Below are positions 54,005 through 63,113 of a DNA stretch of 64,000 nt, piece after piece. Both the position numbers and the translations under genes were made by a program. Numbering within the stretch: the first letter of the stretch is position 1; each line of letters opens with the position of its first letter. Source of the stretch: Pseudomonas sp. 102515 (GTDB lineage: Bacteria; Pseudomonadota; Gammaproteobacteria; Pseudomonadales; Pseudomonadaceae); contig NZ_JAVHTY010000001.1 of assembly GCF_031085165.1 (NCBI RefSeq), forward strand, positions 1,178,001 through 1,242,000. Direction: 5' to 3'. Under the pieces are notes generated by a model. It did not search any database. It saw nothing but the letters and a program-made list of their open reading frames with translations, and was not told the origin of the DNA.

Positions 54005-54286
54005 TCAAAAGACCTGCAACGGATTCGGCAGACCCCGTCTGGCGCCCTGCAGCCGCTGCATGCAGGCCGGGCAGAGGGTCTTGAGTCCCAGCGCCCGGCG
54101 ATTCAGCGCATGCATCCGGGGCCGTGCCGGCAGCAGGGTGCCGCACAGGGTCCGGTCGGTCGGCGAGCCCAGCTCCAGCTGCCGGGCGACGATATGGACC
54201 CGCCCCTCGCGGCAGGCGAACAGGTCGAGCTGGGCATCGGGCTGGATCAGCTGATAGCCGTGCATGGACCGGGAAAGGCGGGACAT
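54005..54286 (-). CDS. Hypothetical small protein with a CPAC motif
   Basis: A 93-residue soluble protein I do not recognise. It has strands in the first half (LDLFACREGRVHIVARQLEL) and cysteines in TLCGTLLP and TLCPACMQRL that could bind a metal ion. The ATG at 54286 follows GGAGTATCCC, a good ribosome site. It lies between tesA and the L,D-transpeptidase on the same strand; its stop codon touches repeat R7. Real expression is likely from the ribosome site and its spacing to neighbours, but function is unknown. Confidence 0.65.
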   Translation of the reverse strand: MSRLSRSMHGYQLIQPDAQLDLFACREGRVHIVARQLELGSPTDRTLCGTLLPARPRMHALNRRALGLKTLCPACMQRLQGARRGLPNPLQVF

Positions 54287-54385
54287 CGGGATACTCCAGG
54301 GGCGGTTCCGCCGGGCGGTCGATCGGCCGGACCGGCGGGGGCGCGCAACCTTAGCGGAAAGCCCCGTCGGGGAAAAGTCCGACGT

Positions 54386-55000
54386 TCAGTCGCGCAGCAG
54401 CGGCTCCAACTGGGGCCAGGCGTTGTCCAGCAGGCGTTGCTGCGCATTGGCCTGGGGGTGGATGCCATCCGGCTGCATGAAGGCGGGATCGCCGCCCACC
54501 CCTTCGAGCAGGAAAGGCACCAGGGCCACCTGCTGGGCCTGGGCCACGTCCGTGTAGACCTGGGCGAAGCCGTCGGTATAGCGCGGTCCGTAGTTGGGCG
54601 GCAGGCGCATGCCCAGCAGCAGGACGCGCGCGCCTTTGGCCTTGGCCTGTTCCACCAAGGCGGTGAGGTTGCGCTCGAACTGGGCCAGCGGCTGACCGCG
54701 CAGACCGTCGTTGCCACCTAGTTCGATGGCCACCACTGCGGGTCGATGATCAGCCAGCAACCGCGGCAGTCGCGCCAGGCCGCCGGCGGTGGTGTCGCCG
54801 CTGATGGAGGCATTCACCACCTGATAGTCGAGCTGCTGCGCCTGCAGGCGCCCTTCCAGCAGGCGCACCCAGCCCTGGCCTTCGGCGAGGCCGTAGCCGG
54901 CACTGATGCTGTCACCCACCACCAGCAGGGTGCGCGCCATGGCCAGCGGGGCCAGGGTCAGACAGAGCACGGCCAGCAGCCAGGCAATGCCTTGGCGCAA
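54386..55000 (-). CDS. tesA: Periplasmic SGNH esterase/thioesterase I TesA
   Basis: A 204-residue SGNH hydrolase with a signal peptide (LLAVLCLTLAPLAMA). Block I is VVGDSISAGYGL with the catalytic Ser, block II NASISGDTTAGGLAR, block III ELGGNDGLRG and block V DGIHP with the His. It matches TesA/EstA-type arylesterases of Pseudomonas, which hydrolyse short and long acyl esters and thioesters. The TTG start at 55000 gives the family length and a normal signal peptide; no good ATG is available and the ribosome site is weak. Divergent from the ABC exporter pair, as in E. coli. Confidence 0.88.
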   Translation of the reverse strand: MRQGIAWLLAVLCLTLAPLAMARTLLVVGDSISAGYGLAEGQGWVRLLEGRLQAQQLDYQVVNASISGDTTAGGLARLPRLLADHRPAVVAIELGGNDGLRGQPLAQFERNLTALVEQAKAKGARVLLLGMRLPPNYGPRYTDGFAQVYTDVAQAQQVALVPFLLEGVGGDPAFMQPDGIHPQANAQQRLLDNAWPQLEPLLRD

Positions 55001-55088
55001 AGGCGCACTGGACTTCGTCCGGCTTTTTGACTCTAACTCGCCACAGCCGCCCGCGTGCGGGCCCTTCGAATACGGCATCGGAAACCTC

Positions 55089-55763
55089 ATGAGCGAAGTC
55101 ATACTGCTGGCACGCGACCTTAGCAAGGTCGTCACGGGCGCGGAAGGCGCGCTGCCGATCCTCCAGGCGCTGGATCTGCAACTGCAAGCCGGCGACAGTT
55201 TGGCCATCGTCGGCAGCTCGGGTTCCGGCAAGTCCACCCTGCTCGGCCTGCTGGCCGGTCTCGACCTGCCCAGCAGCGGCGAAGTCCATCTCGCCGGTCA
55301 GCGCCTGGACACCCTCGACGAAGACGCCCGCGCCCGCCTGCGCGCGGACCGGGTGGGCTTCGTCTTCCAGTCCTTCCAGCTGCTGGACAGCCTCACGGCG
55401 CTGGAAAACGTCATGCTGCCGCTGGAACTGGAGGGCGTGCGCCAGGCCCGGGAACAGGCAGTGGCCCTGCTGGAGCGGGTCGGCCTGGGCGAACGGCTGC
55501 GTCACTATCCGCGCCAGCTCTCCGGCGGCGAGCAGCAGCGGGTGGCCCTGGCCCGCGCCTTCGCGCCGCGACCCAGCATCCTCTTCGCCGACGAACCCAC
55601 CGGTAATCTCGACAGCCGCACCGGCGCCCATATCAGCGATCTGCTGTTCGAACTCAACCGCGAGCGGGGCACGACGCTGGTGCTGGTGACCCATGACGAG
55701 CGCCTGGCCGCGCGCTGCGCCCGCCAACTGCGCCTGGAAGGCGGTCGGCAGGTCGCGGCATGA
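55089..55763 (+). CDS. ABC transporter ATP-binding protein (YbbA-like)
   Basis: A 224-residue ATPase of the LolD/MacB-like group. The Walker A is GSSGSGKST, Q-loop FVFQSFQLLDSLTALENVML, signature QLSGGEQQRVALARAF and Walker B ILFADEPTGNLD with the H-loop THDE. It pairs with the large permease whose ATG overlaps its stop (55760-55763, ATGA). In E. coli the equivalent YbbA-YbbP pair is divergent from tesA, the same arrangement as here. Substrate unproved; a lipid or lysophospholipid export role is often proposed. Confidence 0.9.
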   Translation: MSEVILLARDLSKVVTGAEGALPILQALDLQLQAGDSLAIVGSSGSGKSTLLGLLAGLDLPSSGEVHLAGQRLDTLDEDARARLRADRVGFVFQSFQLLDSLTALENVMLPLELEGVRQAREQAVALLERVGLGERLRHYPRQLSGGEQQRVALARAFAPRPSILFADEPTGNLDSRTGAHISDLLFELNRERGTTLVLVTHDERLAARCARQLRLEGGRQVAA

Positions 55764-58270
55764 GGCGCACCGGTCTTCCCTTCGCACGGCTGTTCGACCT
55801 GGCCTGGCGCCAGAGCCTGAGAGAGTTCCGCGCCGGCGAGATCCGCATGCTCTGCCTGGCGCTGGTGGTGGCCGTCGCCGCCAGCGTCGCCATCGGCTAC
55901 TTCACCGCCCGCCTGGGCGCGGGCATGGAAAATCGCGCCAGTGAATTCCTCGCCGCCGACCTGGTGCTGCTGGGCAGCGAACCGTCGCGTCCGGAACAGG
56001 TGGAGGCCGGCCGGCAGCGGGGCCTCGAACACAGCCGTTCGCTCAATTTCAGCACCATGGCGGCGGGTGCCGAGGCCCTGCAGCTGGCCAGCGTCAAGGC
56101 GGTCCAGGCCAACTTCCCCCTGCGCGGCGAGGTGCGCAGCGCCGCGGCGCCGGACGCGCCCGACCAACCGGGCGGCGCTCCGGCGCCCGGAGAGGCCTGG
56201 GTCGAGCCGCGCCTGCTGCTGGCGCTGGATGCCAAGGTTGGCGACCGCCTGGACATCGGGCGCAAGGCCCTCACCATCACCCGGGTGCTCACCTATGAAC
56301 CGGATCGGGCGGGTGACTTCTACAGCCTGACGCCGCGGGTGCTGATCAATCTCGACGACGTGGCCGCCACCGGGGTCATCCAGCCCGGCAGCCGGGTACG
56401 CTATCGCGAACTCTGGCGCGGCGAACCCCAGGCGCTGGCCGCCTATCGCCAGGCGCTGACCCCGGCCCTGGCCGCCAACCAGCGCTTCGAAGGGCCGGGC
56501 GATGGCAATCGCCAGCTGGGCAATGCCCTGGAACGCGCCCAGCGCTACCTGGGGCTGGCCAGCCTGGTAGCGGTGGTGCTGGCCGGCGTAGCGGTGGCGC
56601 TGTCGGCCAATCGCTTCGCCGCGCGGCGCTTCGATGCCAGCGCCCTGTTGCGCTGCCTGGGCCTGACCCGCCGCGACGCCCTGCTGCTCTACGGCCTGCA
56701 ACTGGGACTGCTGGGCTTGGCGGCGAGCCTGCTCGGCGCCCTGTTCGGCTGGCTGGCACAGCGGGTGCTGTTCGAACTGCTGCATGGCCTGCTGCCGGCG
56801 CGCCTGCCGGCGGTCGGGATCGGCCCGGCGCTGGCCGGCATGGGCACCGGCCTGGTCGCCTTGGTCGGCTTCGCCCTGCCGCCGCTGGCCGCCCTGGGGC
56901 GGGTCCCGCCGCTGCGGGTGTTGCGCAGCGACCTGCAGCCCGTCCCCCTGCGCACCTGGCTGGTCTATGGCTGCGCCCTGCTCGCCCTGGGGCTGATCAT
57001 GTGGCGCCTGTCGCTGGACCTGCGCCTGACCCTGGCGCTGCTGGTGGGTGGCCTGGTCGCCGGGCTGCTGTTCGGCAGTCTGCTCTACCTGGCCCTGCGC
57101 GGCCTGCGCCGGGCCATGCAGGGTGCGCCCCTGGCCTGGCGGCTGGGTCTGGGTCAGTTGCTCCGTCACCCACTGGCGGCGGTGGGCCAGACCCTGGCCT
57201 TCGGCCTGATCCTGCTGGCCATGAGCCTGGTGGTGCTGCTGCGGGGCGAGCTGCTGGAACGCTGGCAGGCGCAACTGCCGGCCGAGGCGCCCAACCACTT
57301 CGCCCTCAATGTGCTGCCGGAAGAGCGCCAGGCCTTCGCCTCAGCGGTGGCCGGTCTCTCGCCCCACGCCAGTCCGCTCTACCCCATCGTTCAAGGCCGC
57401 CTGGTCAGCGTGAAGGGGCACCCGGCCCAGGAAGGCCTGGAAGACGACTCCCGCGGTGGCCGTGCCACCCGGCGCGATCTCAACCTGACCTGGTCGGCGC
57501 AGTTGCCGGACGGCAACCGCCTGGAAGCCGGTCAGTGGTGGGATGCGCTGCCCGCCAGCGACCTGCCCGGCGTTTCCCTGGAAAGCGAGCTGGCGCGCAG
57601 CCTCGGCGTCGGCCTGGGCGACACCCTGGGCTTCGTCATCGGCGATCGCCAGATCGAGGCACGGATCACCAGCCTGCGGCAGGTCAGCTGGGACAATTTC
57701 CAGCCGAACTTCTTCGTCATCTTCGCCCCCAGCGCCCTGGAGGGCGTGCCCTTCACCTACCTGGGCAGCTTCTACCTGCCGCCCGGCCACGACCGCGAAT
57801 TGCTGGCCCTGGCCCGGCAATTCCCGGCAGTGACCCTGCTGCCCATCGATGCCTTGCTCGATCAGCTGCGCAGCATCCTGCGCCAGGTCAGCGTGGCGGT
57901 GGAGTTCGTGCTGCTGTTTTTGCTGGCCGCCGGCGTCGCCGTGCTGCTGGCCGGCCTGCAGGCGACCCTCGACGAACGCATTCGCCAGGGCGCCCTGCTG
58001 CGCGCCCTGGGTGCCCGGCGCGCGTTGCTGCAACGGGCGCGGCGCACCGAATTCATCCTGCTCGGTGGCGCCAGCGGCTTGCTCGCGGCGCTCGGTTGCG
58101 AGATCGTCAGCGCCCTGCTCTACCGGCTGGCCTTCGACCTGGACTGGCAACCCCATCCCTGGCTGCTGCTCCTGCCGGTGCTGGGCGCCCTGCTGGTCGG
58201 CACGGCGGGCCTGCTGGGCACGCGGCGGGCCCTCACCGCCAGTCCGTTACTGATCCTGAGAGAAAGCTGA
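55760..58270 (+). CDS. FtsX-like ABC permease (YbbP-like)
   Basis: An 836-residue permease with about ten helices arranged in two FtsX-like domains plus a large periplasmic part. The start FDLAWRQSLREFRAGEIRML and the segments ANRFAARRFDASALLRCLGL and LLVLLAAGVAVLLA-type helices near 710-740 are typical. The C-terminal FtsX repeat has LDERIRQGALLRALGARRAL. It forms a heteromeric complex with the upstream ATPase and is translationally coupled to it by ATGA. greB follows after 3 bases. Confidence 0.9.
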   Translation: MRRTGLPFARLFDLAWRQSLREFRAGEIRMLCLALVVAVAASVAIGYFTARLGAGMENRASEFLAADLVLLGSEPSRPEQVEAGRQRGLEHSRSLNFSTMAAGAEALQLASVKAVQANFPLRGEVRSAAAPDAPDQPGGAPAPGEAWVEPRLLLALDAKVGDRLDIGRKALTITRVLTYEPDRAGDFYSLTPRVLINLDDVAATGVIQPGSRVRYRELWRGEPQALAAYRQALTPALAANQRFEGPGDGNRQLGNALERAQRYLGLASLVAVVLAGVAVALSANRFAARRFDASALLRCLGLTRRDALLLYGLQLGLLGLAASLLGALFGWLAQRVLFELLHGLLPARLPAVGIGPALAGMGTGLVALVGFALPPLAALGRVPPLRVLRSDLQPVPLRTWLVYGCALLALGLIMWRLSLDLRLTLALLVGGLVAGLLFGSLLYLALRGLRRAMQGAPLAWRLGLGQLLRHPLAAVGQTLAFGLILLAMSLVVLLRGELLERWQAQLPAEAPNHFALNVLPEERQAFASAVAGLSPHASPLYPIVQGRLVSVKGHPAQEGLEDDSRGGRATRRDLNLTWSAQLPDGNRLEAGQWWDALPASDLPGVSLESELARSLGVGLGDTLGFVIGDRQIEARITSLRQVSWDNFQPNFFVIFAPSALEGVPFTYLGSFYLPPGHDRELLALARQFPAVTLLPIDALLDQLRSILRQVSVAVEFVLLFLLAAGVAVLLAGLQATLDERIRQGALLRALGARRALLQRARRTEFILLGGASGLLAALGCEIVSALLYRLAFDLDWQPHPWLLLLPVLGALLVGTAGLLGTRRALTASPLLILRES

Positions 58271-58273
58271 TCC

Positions 58274-58777
58274 ATGAGTCGTTACCGTCCGCCCCGCACC
58301 GCCGGCACGCCCCTGATCACCGCGGCCGGCGAAGCCCGGTTGCGCGCCGAACTCCACGAACTGTGGAACGTGCGCCGGCCCCAGGTCACCCAGGCGGTGA
58401 GCGAGGCGGCCGCCCTGGGCGATCGCTCGGAAAACGCCGAATACATCTACGGCAAGAAGATGCTGCGCGAGATCGACAGCCGGGTGCGCTTCCTGCGCAA
58501 GCGCTTGGAGAATCTCAAGGTGATCCGCGAGCGACCGGCCGATCCGGGCAAGGTCTATTTCGGTGCCTGGGTCACCCTGGAAGACGACGAGGGCGCCGAG
58601 AAGCGCTATCGCATCGTCGGCCCGGACGAACTGGACCTCCGCCAGAACCTCATCAGCATCGACTCGCCCCTGGCGCGGGCGCTGGTGGGCAAGGCGCTGG
58701 ACGCGGAGGTCCGCCTGCAGACGCCGGCCGGCGAACAGCGCTGGTACATCGTCGAGATCGAATACGTCGATGACTGA
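58274..58777 (+). CDS. greB: Transcription elongation factor GreB
   Basis: A 167-residue Gre factor. The N-terminal coiled coil has LRAELHELWNVRRPQVTQAV and, at its tip, the acidic catalytic loop EAAALGDRSENAEYIYGKKM with the GreB-type sequence (Asp and Glu of GDRSENAEY). The C-terminal FKBP-like domain begins at about residue 85 and includes RYRIVGPDELDLRQNLISID. It stimulates RNA cleavage by backtracked RNA polymerase. Three bases separate it from the permease stop, so it rides on that transcript unless a promoter lies inside. Confidence 0.94.
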   Translation: MSRYRPPRTAGTPLITAAGEARLRAELHELWNVRRPQVTQAVSEAAALGDRSENAEYIYGKKMLREIDSRVRFLRKRLENLKVIRERPADPGKVYFGAWVTLEDDEGAEKRYRIVGPDELDLRQNLISIDSPLARALVGKALDAEVRLQTPAGEQRWYIVEIEYVDD

Positions 58778-58808
58778 TCGCGCTAACCGGCACCTTTGCC
58801 CGAAAAAC

Positions 58809-58822
58809 GTGATATGTATCAC
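58809..58822. promoter_or_regulatory. CRP/Vfr-like palindrome GTGATATGTATCAC
   Basis: A 14-base perfect dyad 67 bases before the cyclase start. The GTGA-N6-TCAC core with a following A matches the CRP/Vfr consensus; the inner TGAT-N4-ATCA half-matches FNR/Anr. Which regulator binds cannot be decided by eye. Confidence 0.55.
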
Positions 58823-58889
58823 ATGAATAAGGCAAATTTGCGGCGACTTCGGCGGAGGACCGCCACCTTCCCGAGCAAGGATTCGCTGC

Positions 58890-60020
58890 ATGAGAGCGCC
58901 GACGCTCTACGCCCTACCCACCAGCCGCAGCTTGCGCTGGCTCGTTACCCGTCGCGACTCGGTCGACGAGGACCTGCTGCGGCAGCTGCTGGCCGGCCTG
59001 TTCTCCTCGCGGGGTGCCATGTTCGTCGGTGCCCTGAACAGTCTGCTGATCAGCTGGACCTGCGCCTTCCTGCATCCCACCCCGTTGTTCATCGGCTGGA
59101 TGATTCTCGATACCCTGATCTGGATAACCCGCCTGGTGCTGCTGCACTGCATCCAGCTTATGGACGGCTTGGCGCCGCCGCTGCTCAGCGAAGTCTCACT
59201 GGTACTCGGGCTACTCTGGACGGCCATCCTGGGCCTGGGCACGGCCGCCTGCGTGCTCAGTGGCGATGTGGTGCTGCAGGTGCTGGGCTGCACCTCGGCA
59301 GTGGCCATGAACGGTGCCATCACCATGCGCAACCAGGGCATCCCGCGCTATGCCTTCTTGCAGATCCTGCTGACCGATGTCCCGATGAAACTGGCCACCC
59401 TGTTCCAGCCCGAGCCCATGCTGCGGCTGTTCCTGCTACAGGCACCGCTCTATCTGATGGGCAACTGGATACTGCTGGACAAGCTCAACCGCACCCTGGT
59501 GCGCGCGCTGACGGCCGAGGCGGATAGCCGCTGGCATGCCACTCACGACAGCCTGACCGGACTCTACAATCGCGCGGGCATTCTCGCGCTGCTCGAAGGC
59601 GCCCTGCACCGGCCTCGTTCATGGCCTGGGCGCGTGGCGGTCTTCTATATCGACCTGGACGACTTCAAGGGCGTGAACGACGCCCAGGGCCATGCCGCCG
59701 GCGATCGTCTGCTGCAAACCTGCGGCGAGGTGTTGACCCTGAGCGTGCGGCAGAGCGATGTCGCCGGACGCCTGGGCGGCGACGAGTTCCTGCTGGTGAT
59801 GCAGGACGCCACCGAAGAGGGGGCTCGGGATCTGGCGCAGCGCATCCTCGGACGGTTGGTGCCACGCGGCACGAGCGTGAGCCTCGGCATCGCCCTGCAA
59901 CGGGCCACGGAAGACAGCCCAGCCCTGCTGGCGCGAGCCGACCAGGCGCTCTACACCGCCAAACTGGCCGGCAAGGGGGGGGTCAGGCTGGCGGACACCC
60001 GCGCTAGCGGCGGCGGGTGA
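58890..60020 (+). CDS. Membrane diguanylate cyclase with GGDEF domain
   Basis: A 376-residue protein. Residues about 35-195 hold five or six hydrophobic helices that form a membrane sensor unit of no recognised MASE class. The GGDEF domain begins with ATHDSLTGLYNRAGILALLE and FYIDLDDFKGVNDAQGHAAG, with the intact GGDEF at 296-300 and an RxxD product-inhibition site (RQSD) at 287-290. It should make cyclic di-GMP. A CRP-like operator lies upstream. It is the intact counterpart of the frameshifted cyclase at 8873-9890. Its end overlaps the convergent small gene by 17 bases. Confidence 0.9.
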   Translation: MRAPTLYALPTSRSLRWLVTRRDSVDEDLLRQLLAGLFSSRGAMFVGALNSLLISWTCAFLHPTPLFIGWMILDTLIWITRLVLLHCIQLMDGLAPPLLSEVSLVLGLLWTAILGLGTAACVLSGDVVLQVLGCTSAVAMNGAITMRNQGIPRYAFLQILLTDVPMKLATLFQPEPMLRLFLLQAPLYLMGNWILLDKLNRTLVRALTAEADSRWHATHDSLTGLYNRAGILALLEGALHRPRSWPGRVAVFYIDLDDFKGVNDAQGHAAGDRLLQTCGEVLTLSVRQSDVAGRLGGDEFLLVMQDATEEGARDLAQRILGRLVPRGTSVSLGIALQRATEDSPALLARADQALYTAKLAGKGGVRLADTRASGGG

Positions 60021-60309
60021 TCACGCCTTGCCGCGCCACCCGGGTCAATTCCCGCACCAAGGGTTCGAGACCGGCCTGCCCGGGCGACTGCACCACGGCG
60101 AAGTCGAAGCTGTCGTCGCCGAAGCCGCGCAGCTGTTCGGCCCGGTCGGCGAAGCGGATCTGCAGGGTGCGGCTGTGCGGCCAGCGCCTGGGCCAGCCTT
60201 CGAGATAACGCAGGAGGGTGGGCTGATCGGGACCGCCGAGCAGGATGGCGGGATGACAGGCGAGCTTGCCCTGGGTAAGGGGGGTAAGGCGTAGCGGGAG
60301 CGGTAGCAT
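60004..60309 (-). CDS. Hypothetical protein with a methyltransferase-like C-terminal segment
   Basis: A 101-residue protein. The end DSFDFAVVQSPGQAGLEPLV followed by RELTRVARQGVITRRR looks like the late strand of a class I SAM methyltransferase (the SFD...V region), but the N-terminal SAM-binding motif is missing, so this is either a small relative or a decayed remnant. Starts with MLPLPLRLTPLTQGK. It overlaps the convergent cyclase gene by 17 bases. Function unknown. Confidence 0.55.
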   Translation of the reverse strand: MLPLPLRLTPLTQGKLACHPAILLGGPDQPTLLRYLEGWPRRWPHSRTLQIRFADRAEQLRGFGDDSFDFAVVQSPGQAGLEPLVRELTRVARQGVITRRR

Positions 60310-60462
60310 GGACGAAATTCCGCCTCGTGGATCCAGCTGGGCGGTAGTACGAGGCCTGTTCCGTCCAGCGCTTTAGCGGTATTTGTAAGCGCCCCGCAAG
60401 TTGCTGTTTAAATCGGCGCGGGATCATCCTAGGGAGGGCTCGGCCGCCCTGTCAAGCGGGCT

Positions 60463-61893
60463 TCAACCGTCCTCGCGTCGGGTCGCCCTGGCGCCTGTCG
60501 CCGCTACGGCCGGCGCTTCCAGCCGGGCCCGTTCGCGACTGAAGGCCACCCGGTACTTGTTGACGCTGGCCACGTAGTTGACCACCCCGATACCCACCTC
60601 CTCGGCGGCGATGCGCTCGACCTGGAAGAACCAGCGATCGCCGTCCAGCCCCTGCTTGCGCGCCTTGGCCCTGAGCGCCTGGACGCGCTCCGGCCCCAGG
60701 TTGTAGGCCGCCAGGGTAAAGGCGCGGCGCTCGCGCTCGGCGAGCCGCGGACTGGAGAAGAACTCGCGGCGCAGGCGCGCCAGATAGCGGGTGGCGGCCT
60801 TGACGTTGTCCTCGGCGGAATGCAGGTCGCGCACCCCGACGCTGCGCGCCGCCCGTGGGGTGATCTGCAGCAGCCCCGCAGCGCGGCCGGCGCCGCGGGC
60901 ATGGGGATCGAGGCCGGATTCCTTGTAGGCCATGGCAGCCAGGGTCAGCCAGTCGAAGTCGTAGGCCTTGGCATAGCGCTGCAGCAACGGTCGCACCCGG
61001 GCCAGGCGCTTGCGGTCATGGGCCTGCAGCGGATCGCGCACCTGATAGCGGCGCGCGTAGGCCTGGCGAAAGGCCTTGTCGTCGTCGCGCGCCTGGGGTT
61101 GCCGGGCGAAGGCCCGTATCCGCTCGGTGAGCTGGTGCGCCGGGGCACGCAGATACCAGAGCTGCGCCTGGTCATGGGCCACCACCACCCGATCGGCTAC
61201 CCGCAGGCGCGGCAGCACCCGCGCCCAACGATGGGCCAGGCCGGATTCGACGACGCTGAGCGGATAGATGCCGGCCTGGGTCAGCTCCAGGACGTCTTCC
61301 ACCGCCAGGGTCGGATCGGCCCACTCAATCTGCACCGGCCGCAATCTGCGCTTCTCCAGCTGGATGTTGAGCCGTTCCAGGGCCGGGCCGGCGGCGCTAC
61401 CCTGAGGCAGCACCACCCGGCGCCCGGCCAGTTGTTCCAGGTGGCGGGGCAGGCGCTGGCCGCGTCCGCCCACCACCACCAGGCTGGCGGGCGCCGCCAC
61501 CGATGCGGCGATCAGGGCCGAATGCGGCGGCGGCAGCAGGGTTTCACCCGGCGCCACCAGATCGCCCTCGCCTCTTTGCAGCGCCGCCAGGAGGTCGTCC
61601 TTGGCCTTGGGCACGAAGACCAGGCGCAGCGGCCGGCCTCCGGGCTGCTGCCGCAGGTAGCGGGCGAAGGCCTCCAGGCGCCGATACTCGATACCGAGCG
61701 CCTGGCCGTTCCATTCGCCGGAGCTGTGGCGACTCTGGTTGACCAGGACGCGTAATTCGCCGCCCCGCTCGATGGCGCTCAGGTCGCGGGCCGCGACATG
61801 GCGTGGTGCCTCGGGTGGCAGGACGCCGAGCCGCGCCTGGGCGGAACCGGCGAGCAGGCAGCCGAGGATGGCAAGGGTGAATCGAAGCGGCAT
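60463..61893 (-). CDS. MltF-like membrane-bound lytic transglycosylase
   Basis: A 476-residue periplasmic protein. The signal peptide is residues 1-20 (ending SAQA). The N-terminal domain (about 40-265) is an SBP_bac_3-like binding domain (GELRVLVNQSRHSSGEWNGQ). The C-terminal domain is an SLT lysozyme-like domain with catalytic Glu325 in AYKESGLDPHARG, plus GLLQITPRAARSVGV and AAYNLGPERVQAL. MltF cleaves glycan strands and its first domain regulates activity by binding muropeptide stems. Ribosome site AGGAGTCC. It is divergent from tatD with repeat R8 between. Confidence 0.88.
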   Translation of the reverse strand: MPLRFTLAILGCLLAGSAQARLGVLPPEAPRHVAARDLSAIERGGELRVLVNQSRHSSGEWNGQALGIEYRRLEAFARYLRQQPGGRPLRLVFVPKAKDDLLAALQRGEGDLVAPGETLLPPPHSALIAASVAAPASLVVVGGRGQRLPRHLEQLAGRRVVLPQGSAAGPALERLNIQLEKRRLRPVQIEWADPTLAVEDVLELTQAGIYPLSVVESGLAHRWARVLPRLRVADRVVVAHDQAQLWYLRAPAHQLTERIRAFARQPQARDDDKAFRQAYARRYQVRDPLQAHDRKRLARVRPLLQRYAKAYDFDWLTLAAMAYKESGLDPHARGAGRAAGLLQITPRAARSVGVRDLHSAEDNVKAATRYLARLRREFFSSPRLAERERRAFTLAAYNLGPERVQALRAKARKQGLDGDRWFFQVERIAAEEVGIGVVNYVASVNKYRVAFSRERARLEAPAVAATGARATRREDG

Positions 61894-61964
61894 CCAGGAC
61901 TCCTGACCTGGCCGGGACAGCGCCGATAGCACCCGGACGACGGATAGAATGAAGGATAAAGTCC

Positions 61965-62105
61965 TAGAGTCTGTTCATAATCTGCTGCGTCGGCCCAACT
62001 GCGTTGAAAACGCCTGCGGAATGCTCATTCACATTGAGTAAATTCCGCTTCCTCAGGCCTTTTCGCCTTGTTTGGCTCTAGCTCGCGAGATTCTGAACAG
62101 ACTCT
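61965..62105. repeat. Palindromic intergenic repeat R8
   Basis: About 141 bases. The outer arms are TAGAGTCTGTTCA and TGAACAGACTCTA, the middle stem is GAAAACGCCTGCGG with CCTCAGGCCTTTTC, and the central hairpin is TTCACATTGAGTAAA. Unlike the other copies it lies in a divergent region, between the mltF-like and tatD starts, 17 bases before tatD. Confidence 0.87.
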
Positions 62106-62122
62106 AATCGAAGGTCCGCACC

Positions 62123-62953
62123 ATGCAATTGATCGACATCGGCGTCAACCTCACCCATCCCAGTCTGCTCAAGGAGGTGGACGCGGTGATCGAGCGGGCC
62201 CAGGCCGCCGGTGTGATGCAATTGGTGCTGACCGGCACCACCCTCGAAGACAGCGAGAACGCCCTCAATCTCTGCCTGCGCCTGGATGCGGGTGAAGCCC
62301 TGTTCAGCACCGCGGGCGTCCATCCCCACGAAGCCTCGACCTGGAACGCGGCCGCCGCCAGGACCCTGCGTGACCTGGCCAGCCAGCCAAAGGTGCGGGC
62401 CCTGGGCGAATGCGGCCTGGACTTCAATCGCGACTTCACCCCGCGACCGCAGCAGGAGCGCTGCTTCGAGGAGCAGCTGGCCCTGGCCGCCGAATTGCGC
62501 CGCCCGGTGTTTCTCCACGAGCGCGACGCCAGCGAGCGGATGCTGGCGATCCTGCGCGACTATCGCGACCATCTGCCGGCCGCCGTGGTGCACTGCTTCA
62601 CCGGCGAACGCAAGGCGCTCTACGGCTACCTGGATCTCGACCTGCACCTGGGCATCACCGGCTGGATCTGCGACGAGCGCCGCGGCCTGCACCTGCACGA
62701 GCTGGTCGGGCAGATCCCGGTCGGTCGGCTGATGCTGGAAACCGATGCCCCCTACCTGCTGCCGCGCACCCTCAGACCCAAGCCGCGCCATGGCCACAAC
62801 GAGCCGGCCTTTCTCCCGGAGATCCTGTGCACCGTGGCGCGCCTGCGCAACGAAACGCCCGAGCAGACCGCCCTGCACACCACCGCCACCGCCCGTGCCT
62901 TCTTCGGGCTGCCGGAGATCGCCGAGCCAGAGCGGGTCGAGGAATACGACTAG
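62123..62953 (+). CDS. tatD: TatD-family metal-dependent hydrolase
   Basis: A 276-residue TIM-barrel hydrolase matching E. coli TatD along its length: [62 protein letters not shown] and [18 protein letters not shown]-type closing segment ([11 protein letters not shown]). The His and Glu ligands of the two-metal site are all present. TatD is a 3'-5' exonuclease tied to DNA repair and oxidative-damage removal. Its start is 17 bases after R8, so the repeat forms the leader. No twin-arginine genes are nearby. Confidence 0.93.
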   Translation: MQLIDIGVNLTHPSLLKEVDAVIERAQAAGVMQLVLTGTTLEDSENALNLCLRLDAGEALFSTAGVHPHEASTWNAAAARTLRDLASQPKVRALGECGLDFNRDFTPRPQQERCFEEQLALAAELRRPVFLHERDASERMLAILRDYRDHLPAAVVHCFTGERKALYGYLDLDLHLGITGWICDERRGLHLHELVGQIPVGRLMLETDAPYLLPRTLRPKPRHGHNEPAFLPEILCTVARLRNETPEQTALHTTATARAFFGLPEIAEPERVEEYD

Positions 62954-63113
62954 GCACGGAGCGCCGCTGCGCTAAAGTCGCGCAGGCATGGGCCGTTAAC
63001 CTCAGGGCTTGTTCCGTGGCGTCACCCTCCTCCCTGCAGGACGTTGACGCCAGTCAAGATCCGGGTCGCGCCGGCCTGCCAGGCTATGCGGCCCCGCCGA
63101 CTGGATGCCCCCT

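Noticed and set aside
55505-57298. 597-codon Gln/Ala/Arg-rich open frame on minus opposite the permease
   Set aside because: Low-complexity composition typical of antisense frames in high-GC genes.
58778-59527. Alternative open frame starting at 58796 in another frame
   Set aside because: Arg/Pro-rich out-of-frame translation overlapping the well-supported cyclase.
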